DNA of 35,163 nucleotides. Source: Gemmatimonas sp. (GTDB taxonomy: Bacteria > Gemmatimonadota > Gemmatimonadetes > Gemmatimonadales > Gemmatimonadaceae). Below, in pieces: positions 1-8,236 of this stretch (positions are counted from its first letter, which is position 1; every line of letters begins with the position of its first letter). The position numbers were made by a program, and so were the translations under genes. A model generated the notes under the pieces. The model was not told where the DNA came from. It ran no database searches and worked only from the letters and a program-made list of their open reading frames with translations. The stretch is taken from positions 1 through 35,163 of the forward strand of contig PNKL01000024.1 of assembly GCA_013822425.1 (NCBI GenBank), read 5' to 3'.

Positions 1-68
1 CTTCCATGAAGCCGATTGCCGAGATCTTCACGAAGACCCCCACCTCTCGACTCGCCGGATGCACAGAA

Positions 69-92
69 GGCCGCCCGGATCACCGGACGGCC
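69..92 (-). terminator. Hairpin terminator of the sigma-factor operon
   Basis: A 10-bp stem (69-78 with 83-92) closes a 4-base loop about 20 bases past the stop of the 94-aa gene. The one non-Watson-Crick position is a G-U wobble if transcribed leftward but a C-A mismatch if transcribed rightward, which supports the minus strand. The U tract after it is short, so it may be a weak or Rho-assisted terminator. Bases 1-68 hold no gene I can support. Confidence 0.55.
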
Positions 93-112
93 CTTTGAAT
101 CCCGCGCGCGGT

Positions 113-397
113 TCAGCCCTTGTCGGGCAGTTTCGCGAGAATCTGCGCCGGTACGCTTGCCGGCGTCACCATCCGGCGGCGTGCGTTCGTCTCGGCCTCG
201 ACCTTCTTCCAGAAGGCCACTTCACGCGGCGCTGCGTCGAGCGCCGCTTCAGCCACCGGTTCGCCGTCCAGCCAGGCGTGCACCGCGTCGGAGATGCGCC
301 CGGTCGGCGCAAGCTCCTGGTCGGCCATCGGCGCTTCCTTGGGCGTGCGGGGCGCTCCCGGTTCGAGACCGTCGCGCGGATCAAGATCTTTGTGCAT
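113..397 (-). CDS. Small protein coupled to ECF sigma factor, candidate anti-sigma
   Basis: This 94-aa protein starts at an ATG that overlaps the sigma-factor stop codon as TGATG, so the two are almost certainly translationally coupled. It is acidic in its first half (motif ISDAVHAWLDGEP around residues 35-47) and basic towards the end (NARRRM). It has no membrane segment and no HxxxCxxC zinc motif, so it is not a classical ZAS anti-sigma factor. The position directly after an ECF sigma gene is where the cognate anti-sigma factor normally lies, so a soluble sigma regulator is the best guess. The function is inferred from context only. Confidence 0.7.
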   Translation of the reverse strand: MHKDLDPRDGLEPGAPRTPKEAPMADQELAPTGRISDAVHAWLDGEPVAEAALDAAPREVAFWKKVEAETNARRRMVTPASVPAQILAKLPDKG

Positions 398-963
398 CAC
401 TGGTATCGCTCCTCCAGCAGCGCCTGAAGCGCCTCGCGTGCACGGTGCACGCGCATCTTCAGGGCTCCCACGGTCGTGTCGAGCAGTTCGGCCATCTCTT
501 CGTACGACCGACCCTCGACGTGCTTCATCACGAACGCTTCCCGCAACGACGCAGGGAGCGCGGACAACGCGCGGTCCAGGTCGGATCGCAACTCCCCCCG
601 GTCGAGTTCTTCCTCCGGGGTCTCGTATCCAGACGCCTGATCGTCCTCTTCGTAACTCAGGTGGGTCCGGCGGATGTTCTTCAGCCAGTCCTTGCACCCG
701 TTGGCCACGATGCGGAAGACCCAGGCATCGAAGCGCCCGCGCACCTCGCCGAGGTGGTTGTACGCCTTGATGAACGAGACCTGCAGGATGTCCTCGGCGA
801 CATCCGGACTCCCCGTCATTCCCACCGCGTGGCGATACAGCGGGTCGCTGTAGCGCTGGATGAGAGCTCCGAAAGCGTTCCGGTCCCCGGCGAGCACGCG
901 GTCAATTACGGCCTGGTCCGCGTCGGCTTGCTCTTGCTGCGGCGAGGGCTGGGTCAGTTTCAC
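397..963 (-). CDS. ECF-type RNA polymerase sigma factor (sigma-70 family)
   Basis: This is a 188-aa extracytoplasmic-function sigma factor, which redirects RNA polymerase to stress or envelope promoters. Region 2 is visible in the stretch from RNAFGALIQRY to GRFDAWVFRIVAN, with a DILQVSFIKAY segment as in region 2.2-2.3. Region 4 follows as LPASLREAFVMKHVEG and an HTH ending TVGALKMRVHRAR. The frame is open upstream, but the GTG at 963 is preferred. It begins VKLTQPSP just before the conserved domain and has a TACACT -10-like box 6 bases upstream, which fits a leaderless transcript. The stop overlaps the start of the next gene. The regulon cannot be read from the sequence. Confidence 0.9.
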   Translation of the reverse strand: MKLTQPSPQQEQADADQAVIDRVLAGDRNAFGALIQRYSDPLYRHAVGMTGSPDVAEDILQVSFIKAYNHLGEVRGRFDAWVFRIVANGCKDWLKNIRRTHLSYEEDDQASGYETPEEELDRGELRSDLDRALSALPASLREAFVMKHVEGRSYEEMAELLDTTVGALKMRVHRAREALQALLEERYQ

Positions 964-969
964 GACGCT

Positions 970-1033
970 AGTGTAATGCCACACGCGCGCCGAGGACAGG
1001 CCCACCCCCACCGTCTGGCCCACCCCCACCGTC
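970..1033 (-). promoter_or_regulatory. Sigma-factor promoter with two upstream direct repeats
   Basis: Leftward, TACACT (970-975) ends 6 bases before the GTG start, consistent with a -10 box for a leaderless mRNA. Immediately upstream lie two identical 16-base copies (1000-1015 and 1018-1033; core CCCACCCCCACCGTC on the plus strand) with an 18-base period, reaching from just behind the expected -35 position. They could be an operator or an ECF autoregulatory site. No clear -35 hexamer is visible. Confidence 0.45.
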
Positions 1034-1101
1034 GCCCGGTCAGGCCACGCTGGGGTGTCGCGCAATTGAGACGAACCGACCGGCAACCGGTAACGCGGCG
1101 T

Positions 1102-2328
1102 CTACCGCGGCCGCGGGGGAATGGGGATCGCCCAGCCGTGCTTGTCGTTGAGTGCGGCGGCAATGCGGTCGGCAATCAGCTCGTGCCCGAAGGCCGACGG
1201 CCGGATGCCGTCCAGCGAGGTGGCCATGCCGAACGGCGCGTCGCTGCCGAGCATCCCGGCCGCGGTGAATGCCGGCGCCGCGAAGGGAATTTCACTCGAG
1301 AAGAGCGGCACGTCCACGTACGGAATCTGCCGCGTGTCGGCCGACGCCTTGATGGCGGCGTTGATGGCGGCGATGGTCTGCGCAATCAGCGCGGCGTCGG
1401 CCGACGTGAGTACGTCGTCGGCCTCGCCCACCCGGTCGGCGCATGAGAGCGTCTGCGCCACGCCCGCGGTACGCGCGGCGGCGACAAGCGGTGGGAGGAC
1501 CGCAACGGTGTTGATGAGGTTGGCGCTCCCCTGGCAGTCCGACGCAACGGCGAGCCCGTACGAGGCGAGCCCGGCACGCTGCTGCCAGAGCATCTCGCCC
1601 GTGCGCCACGCCGGCAGGGACATCAGCTGCGGCACGCCGATGAACACCGCCGGCGCCCCTGTGGCCTTCACGCTGTCGGCGATCGAGTCGAAAACAGGAG
1701 CAAAGACCGCCGCCGGCATCAGCGTCCACGCCGCCTTCTGCGTGTAACTCGTCCCGACGACGACCAGCCCCGAGGTGGCGGCGCGCATCACTTCGCCCGC
1801 GCCAAGCTCGACCGCCACGAGCGTCGGGCGCTGCTGCTGCATCGCCTGCAGTTGCGTCTGCACCGGCGGCAGGACGAACGGATACCGTGTCTGATCGAGC
1901 GACGCTGCCTGCGTGACGAAGGATCGCGGCGACGTATGCAGCGCATCCCAGGCGGTGGCTCCCGCCATCGCCACGTTATTGGCCGGCAGCGTGTCACTTC
2001 CGAGGCGGCCATTGCAGCTGGTCGCGCCGGCAACCACCGGACCGGCAAGCGTGCGGTTGAGCGAGAGCGGCGCCACGAGCGGCGGTGAGCACCCCGGCGC
2101 CTTGAGCGCCGGCACCCGGAACGACGCGTCCATGCGCGCGGCGAGACGCGCCGGCCACGACGTGATCTGCGATTCGTAGACGACGCCGCCGGACTGCTCG
2201 CCCATCGTGAGGCCCGTGCCGACCGCGACAAACCGCCGGAATGCCGAGGCACCTTCCGGCGCGGTCAGCCGGGCATCGCTACCGCAGGCGGTGACGACGA
2301 TCAGGGCGAGGAGCAGCAAGGGTCGCAT
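1102..2328 (-). CDS. Lipoprotein with SGNH-hydrolase-like fold, catalytic motifs degenerate
   Basis: This 408-aa secreted protein begins with a short hydrophobic leader and lipobox VTAC (Cys15), so it is predicted to be a lipid-anchored periplasmic or surface protein. The layout resembles GDSL/SGNH esterases. Block I reads FVAVGTGLTMG (33-43) where a Ser is expected at Gly39. The block III position reads ELGAGEVM instead of GxND-type. The C-terminal block reads DGIRPSAFGHELIA (373-386), with Arg where the catalytic His of DxxH is expected. The fold assignment rests on these weak motifs; if right, the protein has lost the usual nucleophile and base and may bind rather than cleave. The ATG at 2328 is chosen because it starts the signal peptide and has CATATT 7 bases upstream. 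Confidence 0.7.
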   Translation of the reverse strand: MRPLLLLALIVVTACGSDARLTAPEGASAFRRFVAVGTGLTMGEQSGGVVYESQITSWPARLAARMDASFRVPALKAPGCSPPLVAPLSLNRTLAGPVVAGATSCNGRLGSDTLPANNVAMAGATAWDALHTSPRSFVTQAASLDQTRYPFVLPPVQTQLQAMQQQRPTLVAVELGAGEVMRAATSGLVVVGTSYTQKAAWTLMPAAVFAPVFDSIADSVKATGAPAVFIGVPQLMSLPAWRTGEMLWQQRAGLASYGLAVASDCQGSANLINTVAVLPPLVAAARTAGVAQTLSCADRVGEADDVLTSADAALIAQTIAAINAAIKASADTRQIPYVDVPLFSSEIPFAAPAFTAAGMLGSDAPFGMATSLDGIRPSAFGHELIADRIAAALNDKHGWAIPIPPRPR

Positions 2329-2387
2329 CGCCCGAAATATGGCGAATTGCCGCGCCAAGATCGAAGTGGCATGCAAACTGGGCGGAG

Positions 2388-3491
2388 TCACGCCGTGAAC
2401 GCCGCCCATCCATGGGCGCGCACCAGCGCCCCGTGTTCGTCGAGCAGCGGCGGCGGCCGCCGTACCGCGCCGGGCGTCATTGGCGCCACGCCCGTGAGCG
2501 GTGAGGCCTCCACCGTGCGCAGCGCCTCGAGGACGGGCTTCACGACGCCGCATGGCACCCCCGCCGCATCGAGCGCGGACAGCCAGACTTCGGCGGCCTG
2601 CGTGCGTACGCGCTCCCGAATCGCGCCCACCACGGCGTCGCGATGCGCCAGGCGTCCGGCGTTGGTGCGATAGCGGTCATCCGACGCGAGGGCCTCCAGC
2701 CCGAGTGCCCGCACACAGGCGTTGTATTGCGCGTCACTGCCGACGGCGATCACGATGGGCCGGTCGAGCGCGTCGAAGAGCTGGTACGGCACGAGATTCG
2801 GGTGCGCGTTGCCCCAACGCGAGGCTTCGTGACCCGAGACCAGTGCGTTCTGCGCGACGTTCACGAGCGCCGAGACTGCGCTGTGCGCCAGGGACAGCAC
2901 GAGGTGGCGCGAACCGGCGTCCGGCCCGCGGTGCCGCGCCGCAAGTGTCGCGAGAATGGCGATCGCCGCATCCTTGCCCGCAATGACGTCGGCCAGCGCG
3001 ACGCCCACCTTCATCGGCTCACCACGCGGCTCCCCCGTGATCGCCATCCACCCCGACTCGGCCTGCACCACGAAGTCGTAGCCCGGCCGGTCGCTCGCGG
3101 CGCCGAACCCGGTGATGGTGCACCAGATGAGCTGCGCGTGTTCCTGGAGCAGTCGCGACGGCGAGATGCCCAGCCGCTCGAGACTGCCGCGCGGAAAGTT
3201 GTCGACCACGATGTCGGCGTCGGCAGCCAGCCCTCGGACACGCGACGCACCCTCGTCGGTGCTGAGATCGATAGCCACGGACATCTTGTTCCGGTTGACC
3301 GACAAGAAGTACGCGCTTCGGCCCGCTTCGTCGAACGGCGGGCCCCACCCGCGGGTGTCGTCTCCGGTGCCCGGGCGCTCGACCTTTATGACGTCAGCAC
3401 CAAGATCTCCGAGAATCATCGTGCAGAGTGGTCCGGCAAGCACTCGACTCAAGTCGAGGATTTTGATACCTGAAAGCGGATATGTAGTCAT
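2388..3491 (-). CDS. CaiB/BaiF family (family III) CoA-transferase
   Basis: This 367-aa family III CoA-transferase moves CoA between a carboxylic acid and an acyl-CoA donor. The N-terminal signature [13 protein letters not shown] (9-21) and [10 protein letters not shown] (31-40) are typical, as is the [17 protein letters not shown] segment (137-153). In [12 protein letters not shown], Asp168 aligns with the catalytic Asp169 of formyl-CoA transferase. At 367 aa it is a little shorter than many relatives of about 400 aa. The substrate cannot be told from sequence. It lies 59 bases upstream of the lipoprotein gene in the same direction, but no shared function is apparent. No Shine-Dalgarno precedes the ATG. 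Confidence 0.9.
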   Translation of the reverse strand: MTTYPLSGIKILDLSRVLAGPLCTMILGDLGADVIKVERPGTGDDTRGWGPPFDEAGRSAYFLSVNRNKMSVAIDLSTDEGASRVRGLAADADIVVDNFPRGSLERLGISPSRLLQEHAQLIWCTITGFGAASDRPGYDFVVQAESGWMAITGEPRGEPMKVGVALADVIAGKDAAIAILATLAARHRGPDAGSRHLVLSLAHSAVSALVNVAQNALVSGHEASRWGNAHPNLVPYQLFDALDRPIVIAVGSDAQYNACVRALGLEALASDDRYRTNAGRLAHRDAVVGAIRERVRTQAAEVWLSALDAAGVPCGVVKPVLEALRTVEASPLTGVAPMTPGAVRRPPPLLDEHGALVRAHGWAAFTA

Positions 3492-3750
3492 AATAGCGCG
3501 ATACTGTTCTTATTATGGCGTTGAAATATGGGAAATACCTAGATTTTTTTCGATAGAAGCGGAATCCCAGACGATCATTTCGGTCACCTTGATTATCTCT
3601 ACGAAAATCATATACTTGGCGCCGATCAATGGGCGAGCGCTCCGATGTGCTGTTTGCGGGCGCCCCCTTCCCCCACCGCGCACTGCTCGATGCGATGGGG
3701 TCTGACGCCGGCGCAAGCGGCCGGCGGCTCGAGCAAGGAGCACCGACGAA
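3492..3750. promoter_or_regulatory. AT-rich divergent promoter region
   Basis: This gap separates the divergent CoA-transferase and histone-like genes and is clearly richer in A+T than the coding DNA around it. On the plus strand TTGATT (3589-3594) and TATACT (3611-3616) are spaced 16 bases apart and form a good sigma-70-type promoter, giving a leader of about 130 bases. AAGGAG at 3735-3740 is a well-placed ribosome binding site for the gene starting at 3751. For the CoA-transferase a CATAAT box lies about 20 bases before its ATG on the minus strand, but no -35 match is clear. I see no gene here. Confidence 0.55.
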
Positions 3751-4347
3751 ATGACCGATAAGACCCCGGCCAAGCCAGAAGGTACCGGCACCGTGTTGCC
3801 GCGCCGGCATCCCGGCCATCGCGGCCAGGATGTGCGCGACGCCGTCGCCGAAATGGCCGCCAAGGCCGCCGAGATCTCGATGGAGGCTGGCAGCAAGATG
3901 GCGGCGGCGATGAAGGAAGTCATCAACGCCGCCGCCGGACTCACCGGGTTCGCCATCGAAAGCGCCCGCGACGTGGTGCAGTTCATGGTGCGTCGCGGCC
4001 AGATGACGCAGGACGAGGCCGACAAGCTGTTGCATGGCGTCGAGGAGGCCTGGAGCAAGAAGCACAAGGGAGCCAAGCCGCCGTTGAAGGCAGAGGCGCC
4101 CGCGCCCAAGGCGGCCGTCGCCGCCAAGGCAGCGCACGCCCCGGCACCCAAGCCGGTACCGCATACTGCACACAAGCCGGTCGCGAAGAAGGCCCCAGCC
4201 AAGAAGGCCGCCTCCGCAAAGAAGGCCCCGGCCAAGAAAGCGCCGGCCAAGAAGGCGCCGACCAAGAAGGCGCCGACCAAGAAGGCGCCGGCCAAGAAAG
4301 CCCCCGTCAAGAAAGCCCCCGTCAAGAAACCAGCGCCCAAGAAGTAG
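3751..4347 (+). CDS. Histone H1-like / PhaF-like lysine-rich DNA-binding protein
   Basis: This is a 198-aa two-part protein. Residues 25-105 form an Ala/Glu/Lys-rich helical region with a segment [20 protein letters not shown] (66-85) followed by TQDEADKLL. It resembles phasin-like or PhaF N-terminal domains, in which a coiled region is joined to a basic tail. Residues 144-198 are about ten KKAP-type pentapeptide repeats ([15 protein letters not shown]), as in bacterial histone H1-like and AlgP/PhaF tails that bind DNA without sequence specificity. A ribosome binding site precedes the ATG and a strong terminator follows the stop, so it is its own transcription unit. The likely role is nucleoid or granule organisation; no PHA genes are nearby to support the granule idea. 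Confidence 0.75.
   Translation: MTDKTPAKPEGTGTVLPRRHPGHRGQDVRDAVAEMAAKAAEISMEAGSKMAAAMKEVINAAAGLTGFAIESARDVVQFMVRRGQMTQDEADKLLHGVEEAWSKKHKGAKPPLKAEAPAPKAAVAAKAAHAPAPKPVPHTAHKPVAKKAPAKKAASAKKAPAKKAPAKKAPTKKAPTKKAPAKKAPVKKAPVKKPAPKK
4179..4344 (+). repeat. In-gene tandem repeat, 15-base units coding KKAPx
   Basis: The 3' third of the histone-like gene is built of 15-base units (AAGAAGGCGCCG-type) coding Lys-Lys-Ala-Pro plus Ala, Thr or Val. Such arrays change copy number by slippage, so tail length may vary between strains. Confidence 0.85.
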
Positions 4348-4373
4348 CGCCGGCGGCTTCCACGCGAGGCGAC

Positions 4374-4415
4374 GGGCGCGCACCTTCTTGGGTGCGCGCC
4401 CGTTCTCTCTTTCCC
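4374..4415 (+). terminator. Strong rho-independent terminator after histone-like gene
   Basis: An 11-bp GC-rich perfect stem (4374-4384 with 4391-4401) closes a 6-base loop and is followed by a pyrimidine/T-rich run (GTTCTCTCTTT). It lies about 26 bases after the stop codon. It also occupies the first possible start (TTG 4388) of the next gene, which argues for a start further downstream. Confidence 0.85.
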
Positions 4416-4423
4416 TGTTCCCC

Positions 4424-5590
4424 GTGCCATCCACTCCGCCGCCCCGCGGCGACGCCGTCGCCCTGACCAGCGCGCTCGTCGCGGTGGACTCCCGCAACCC
4501 ACTCCTCGTGCCCGGCGCACCAGGCGAGGGCCATTGCGCCCGCACGCTTGCCGAGACGCTCGACGCGTGGGGCTTTCGGGTGGCGCTCGTGGACAGTGCG
4601 TCGAACCGTCCGAATGTCGTAGCTCGCATTGGTCGCCCCGGTGGCCGGACGCTGATGTTCAACGGCCACCTCGACACGGTGGGCGTCGAGGGAATGACGC
4701 ACGCGCCGTTCGAGCCGGTGGTCGCGGACGGCAAGCTCTTCGGCCGCGGCAGTTGCGACATGAAGGGCGGGGTCGCGGCGATGTGCGCCGCGGCGGTGCA
4801 TGCGGCGGACGCGGGTCTCGACGGCGAGATCGTCATTGCCGCCGTCACCGACGAGGAGTGGCAGTCGGCGGGGACGGCCGCGTTGATCGCGCACGGTGTT
4901 CGGGCCGACGCCGCCATCGTCACTGAACCCACACGCCTCGCCATTGGCCCGGCGCATCGTGGCTTCGCCTGGGCGGTGGTGAACGTCCACGGTGTGGCCG
5001 CGCATGGATCCCGCTACGACGTCGGCCTGGACGCCAACACGATGGCGGGCCTGCTCCTCGCCGAACTCGATGCGTACCAGCAGGCCGTTCTGCCACGGCA
5101 TACACACCCACTGCTCGGCCGCGGGTCGTTTCACGCGGCGCGCATCAGCGGCGGGCTCGGCCTTTCGACCTATGCCGATGTATGCCGAGTGGAGTTCGAA
5201 CGTCGGACGCTGCCGGGGGATTCCGGCGAGAGCTTTGCCGCGGAGCTGCGGGACGGGTGCGCGCGCGTTGCCGCCCGTGACCCCCGCTTCCGCGCCGACG
5301 TCGAGGTGACGTTCGTGCAGGCGCCGAACGACGTCGCCGTGGATGCGCCCATCGTGCAGTCGCTCGCGCGCGCCATCGAGACGATTGAGGGTGCCGTGCC
5401 CGCCATCGAGGGCCTGTCGTACTGGACCGACGCCGCGCTCCTCTCCGCCGCCCGCATTCCCGCGATCTGCTACGGACCGGGCGACATTCGGCTCGCGCAC
5501 AGCGCCACGGAGTGGGTGCCGGTGACCGAAGTGCGGCGTGCCACGGCCGTGCTCGCGCAGACGGCTATCGACTGGTTGGGGGCGCCCTAG
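4424..5590 (+). CDS. M20 family ArgE/DapE-type deacylase/carboxypeptidase
   Basis: This 388-aa co-catalytic zinc hydrolase of the M20 family removes acyl groups from N-acyl amino acids or cleaves small peptides in the cytoplasm. Ligand motifs are complete: GHLDTVG (His82, Asp84), RGSCDMKGG (bridging Asp112), catalytic TDEEW (Glu144, Glu145), TEPT (Glu169) and a C-terminal RLAHSATEW (His359). The frame is open from a TTG at 4388, but that codon lies inside the terminator of the preceding gene, so the GTG at 4424 is preferred. The next gene starts directly after the stop. The exact substrate (acetylornithine, succinyl-DAP or other) cannot be decided. Confidence 0.88.
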   Translation: MPSTPPPRGDAVALTSALVAVDSRNPLLVPGAPGEGHCARTLAETLDAWGFRVALVDSASNRPNVVARIGRPGGRTLMFNGHLDTVGVEGMTHAPFEPVVADGKLFGRGSCDMKGGVAAMCAAAVHAADAGLDGEIVIAAVTDEEWQSAGTAALIAHGVRADAAIVTEPTRLAIGPAHRGFAWAVVNVHGVAAHGSRYDVGLDANTMAGLLLAELDAYQQAVLPRHTHPLLGRGSFHAARISGGLGLSTYADVCRVEFERRTLPGDSGESFAAELRDGCARVAARDPRFRADVEVTFVQAPNDVAVDAPIVQSLARAIETIEGAVPAIEGLSYWTDAALLSAARIPAICYGPGDIRLAHSATEWVPVTEVRRATAVLAQTAIDWLGAP

Positions 5591-5806
5591 GTGCAGCTCA
5601 CCGTAAAGCAATACGACGCCCTCGAGCATGCCATCTCGCGCGGCCACCGCATCTCCGTCTTTCGCCGCGGCACGGAGTTCCTCGTGATTCCCGAGCGGCT
5701 CGTCCTTCGGGGCCGGCGGGAATGCATCGAGGTGCGGCATCCCACGACCGGTGATCACCTGACGCTCTGGATCGACGAGGCCGACGCGGTGGAGATCGTA
5801 CGATGA
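5591..5806 (+). CDS. Conserved-looking 71-aa protein of unknown function
   Basis: I do not recognise this protein. It is a small mixed alpha/beta polypeptide (MQLTVKQYDALEHAISRGHR at the start, then FRRGTEFLVIPERL) without cysteines, membrane segments or signal peptide. The GTG start immediately follows the TAG of the M20 gene, and the TGA stop overlaps the ATG of the RNase H gene as ATGA. This packing between two real genes is strong evidence that it is translated. It is rich in Arg/His, so nucleic-acid or RNase H association is possible but not shown. Confidence 0.75.
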   Translation: MQLTVKQYDALEHAISRGHRISVFRRGTEFLVIPERLVLRGRRECIEVRHPTTGDHLTLWIDEADAVEIVR

Positions 5807-6414
5807 GCGCTGAGCTGGTGGCAGTGTATGCCGACGAGTCCTGCCTCGGCAATGGTCAAGCCGGGGACAATCCGGGCGCGGCCGGCGTGCTCATCGAATA
5901 CCAGCGACCCAGTGGCGTTGTGGTGCGGCGCGACCTCTGGGTCAGCGAACCGGCAACGACGAACAACCGCATGGCCCTGCGCTCCGTCATTGAAGCCATG
6001 CGCGCCATCGGCGCCAAGGGCGGGCGCTTCCGTGTCTGCTTCACCACCGACTCGCGCTACATCGTGGACGGCATGACGAAGTGGGTGCACCCTTGGGCGC
6101 GAAATGACTGGAAGCGAAAGACCGGCGCCATCGAGAACCTCGAGCTCTGGCACGCAGCGATCCGCGCCTGCGACGGGCATGCGATCGCCTGGCGCTGGGT
6201 GCGCGGGCATGTGGGACACGCGCAGAACGAGTACGCCAACCACCTCGCGACGCGCGCTGCGGCCGACCAGACGGTGAGCCGCGGGCTGGTCGAGTCGGCG
6301 TTCGACGCCTGGCTCGCCGCGTATCGCGCGCGCGGCGGGCGGGCCGGTGAACCGGCCGCCTTCCCTGATGGCGCGACTTTCGTGCCGAACGCATCTTTGC
6401 CTCGGATCAGGTGA
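5803..6414 (+). CDS. Ribonuclease HI-like protein with altered active site
   Basis: This 203-aa protein has the RNase HI fold, which cuts the RNA strand of RNA:DNA hybrids. YADESCLGNG carries the first catalytic Asp (11). TTDSRYIVDGMTKWV carries the third (Asp83) and the handle-type Trp region. RGHVGHAQNE holds His136, matching His124 of E. coli. Two canonical acidic residues are absent: TNNRMAL has Ala58 where TNNRMEL has Glu48, and EYANHLA has Asn146 where Asp134 lies. A tail of about 50 residues extends past the usual 155-aa length. It is translationally coupled to the 71-aa gene. It could be a weakened nuclease or a hybrid-binding protein. Confidence 0.85.
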   Translation: MSAELVAVYADESCLGNGQAGDNPGAAGVLIEYQRPSGVVVRRDLWVSEPATTNNRMALRSVIEAMRAIGAKGGRFRVCFTTDSRYIVDGMTKWVHPWARNDWKRKTGAIENLELWHAAIRACDGHAIAWRWVRGHVGHAQNEYANHLATRAAADQTVSRGLVESAFDAWLAAYRARGGRAGEPAAFPDGATFVPNASLPRIR

Positions 6415-6479
6415 GACGCGACGCCGGAGGAATGGAATGGGAACCTCGTGGGACTCTTGCGATGAAGGCGGCACCCTGA

Positions 6480-7190
6480 ATGGCTGACGAACTCGAGCGC
6501 CTGTTCCGTATTCTCGTTCGCCGCGTCCGTGACGTGCGGCCGGAGAACCTGTCACGCCCGTTTGAGGTGGCGGAGATCCTGCGCACCTTCGTGCCGTACC
6601 GTGCGCACCGCGCCGAGGTGGGCGTGGAGACGGCGGAAGACTACGAGGTCCTCCTGCTCCGCCTGCTCTCCGGCGAGCGCGGTTTCGTCTTCGCCGACGA
6701 CGCCATGCAGGAGGACCTGCGCCGCGAACTGGATTCGGGCAATCCGGACCTGCGCGCGCTGCACGCCTACGGCACCGCACGCGTCACGCTCGCGCAGCAT
6801 GCGATGCGCCAGGTGCTGGAATCGTTGCCGCCAACTTCCGCCGCGAGTGCGGAGGTGAGCCCCGCGCTCGACGCCCTGCAGCGGCGACTCCCGCCCACGC
6901 TGGCCGAGCTGGACGACGTGCTCAGCGTGAGTGGGGATCCCAAGCCGCGCACGCCATTCCAGGCCCGCGGGCCGGGCATTCCGGATCCGACGGCGGAGGC
7001 GGCGGTTCGCACGCCGCGTCCGGGATGCCGTTTCTGCGGTCAGATGCTCCCTGAGGGTCGCGCCGTGACGTTCTGCCCCCACTGCGGCCAGAACCTCAAG
7101 GTGCGACGGTGTCCGGGCTGCAGCGCGGAGGTCGACCCCGCCTGGAAGTTCTGCGTTACCTGCGGTCGCGCCTCGGTGACGACCCCCTGA
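6480..7190 (+). CDS. Double zinc-ribbon protein
   Basis: This is a 236-aa soluble protein. The N-terminal 150 residues are helical and charged and match no family I know. The C-terminus has two tandem zinc ribbons: CRFCGQ...FCPHCGQ and CPGCSAEV...FCVTCG, eight Cys in four CxxC pairs, as in the DZR class. Such ribbons usually mediate protein or nucleic-acid contacts. It sits 65 bases after the RNase H gene in the same direction and may belong to that operon. Start at ATG 6480; no strong ribosome binding site is visible. The specific function is unknown. Confidence 0.75.
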   Translation: MADELERLFRILVRRVRDVRPENLSRPFEVAEILRTFVPYRAHRAEVGVETAEDYEVLLLRLLSGERGFVFADDAMQEDLRRELDSGNPDLRALHAYGTARVTLAQHAMRQVLESLPPTSAASAEVSPALDALQRRLPPTLAELDDVLSVSGDPKPRTPFQARGPGIPDPTAEAAVRTPRPGCRFCGQMLPEGRAVTFCPHCGQNLKVRRCPGCSAEVDPAWKFCVTCGRASVTTP

Positions 7191-7283
7191 GCGCGCGCGG
7201 GCAGGAACTCTGGCACGCCCTCAGTCGTAGGGAAAACGAGCGAGCCGCAGCCGCAGTTGGCTTACCGACCGTGTCACACCTTG

Positions 7284-7305
7284 GCCCGCGCGCATTCGCG
7301 CGGGC
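7284..7305 (+). other. GC-rich hairpin just before the 7318 start codon
   Basis: A perfect 9-bp stem (7284-7292 with 7297-7305) with a 4-base loop ends 12 bases before the ATG at 7318. It lacks a U tract, so it is more likely a 5'-leader structure or the 3' end of the preceding message than an intrinsic terminator. Confidence 0.4.
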
Positions 7306-7317
7306 GCCGCACCTGCC

Positions 7318-8148
7318 ATGACGAATCCAACCACCCCCCCGTCGGACGACCGTTCGCTGAATCGCGCCGCACTGGAACGCGTGCTGGCGCGTGCGATGGA
7401 GCTGCACGTGCATGGCGAAGACTCCGACACGGCGCGCAGCGACCAGTTGAGCGAGTCGCGCGTGCTCGACATCGCGCGCGAAGTGGGCATCGCGCCAGAG
7501 GCGGTGCGGCAGGCCATCGCCGAGGAGCGGGCGCGCTCGCCGCTCGCGGCGACGCAGCGCGAAAGCGACGCGATGCTGGCCGACCCGACGATTTCGGCGG
7601 CACGCGTGCTCATCGGCTCGCCGCCGGAGTTGCTGGGCCGGCTTGAGGCGATCCTGATGCGGGACGAGTCGCTGGGGGTCATCCGGCGGTATGCAGATCG
7701 GCTGGTGCTCGAGCCCCGGCGGGGCTTGATGGACCAGCTCGCCCGCTCGTTCGACTTCGGCGGCAAGGGGTACTACCTGTCGCGCGCCAGCGAGGTGGTG
7801 GTGAGCGCCGGCGCGGTGGATGCGCGGCGCGTCCATGTGGCGCTCGCGGCCGACCTCGGGTCCGCGCGCAGCAAGCAGCTCGCAACCCCTGTCTGGCTGG
7901 TCGTGATCGGGGTGCTCGCCGGCGCGCCGCTGGCGGTGCTGACCGTGTATCCGTGGCTCGGCGCTCTCCCGCCGCTCGTGCTCGGCTGGCTCGGCTGGAA
8001 GTTGGCGCGCAGCGCCTGGCGGGCACTGCGCCGGCAAGCCCTCGTGTCGATGGAGCGGGTGCTCGACAAGCTGGAGTATCCGGACAAGCCGTCGCCCGCG
8101 CAGCAACTGCTCGATGGGCTGACGCGCGGCTTGCTGCCGCCGAAATAG
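7318..8148 (+). CDS. Small inner-membrane protein with N-terminal helical (HTH-like) region
   Basis: This 276-aa protein is of unknown function. Residues 45-70 contain LDIAREVGIAPEAVRQAI, which looks like a helix-turn-helix or SHOCT-like helical pair. The middle is a soluble domain with an Arg-rich strand pattern. Around residues 187-232 two hydrophobic segments (WLVVIGVLAGAPLAVLTV and LPPLVLGWLGW) form a membrane hairpin, leaving both ends on the same side. The ATG follows a hairpin. It may be the last gene of the 4.4-8.1 kb block. Gemmatimonadota carry similar small membrane proteins near stress genes, but I cannot assign a role. Confidence 0.7.
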   Translation: MTNPTTPPSDDRSLNRAALERVLARAMELHVHGEDSDTARSDQLSESRVLDIAREVGIAPEAVRQAIAEERARSPLAATQRESDAMLADPTISAARVLIGSPPELLGRLEAILMRDESLGVIRRYADRLVLEPRRGLMDQLARSFDFGGKGYYLSRASEVVVSAGAVDARRVHVALAADLGSARSKQLATPVWLVVIGVLAGAPLAVLTVYPWLGALPPLVLGWLGWKLARSAWRALRRQALVSMERVLDKLEYPDKPSPAQQLLDGLTRGLLPPK

Positions 8149-8236
8149 GGCGGCACGCGTCGCGCTGTGCTGCGGCGGCGAGTGCCTGCGTGGGCTCCAG
8201 ACCGCGCGAGCAGCGATCGCAGGGGAGGTCCCGCCA

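Noticed and set aside
1-68. Possible C-terminal gene fragment at the left edge (plus-strand frame ending near 97)
   Set aside because: About 30 codons that run through the terminator stem; nothing recognisable.
16-1446. 476-codon plus-strand open frame across the sigma-factor region
   Set aside because: It is antisense to the ECF sigma factor and the lipoprotein, Arg/Pro/His-rich as expected for a GC-rich shadow frame, and matches no family.
4388-4423. Upstream TTG start for the M20 gene
   Set aside because: It lies in the loop of the preceding gene's terminator; GTG 4424 is more plausible.
3394-4944. Long minus-strand frame opposite the histone-like gene
   Set aside because: Its [10 protein letters not shown]-type repeats are just the reverse reading of the KKAP codons.
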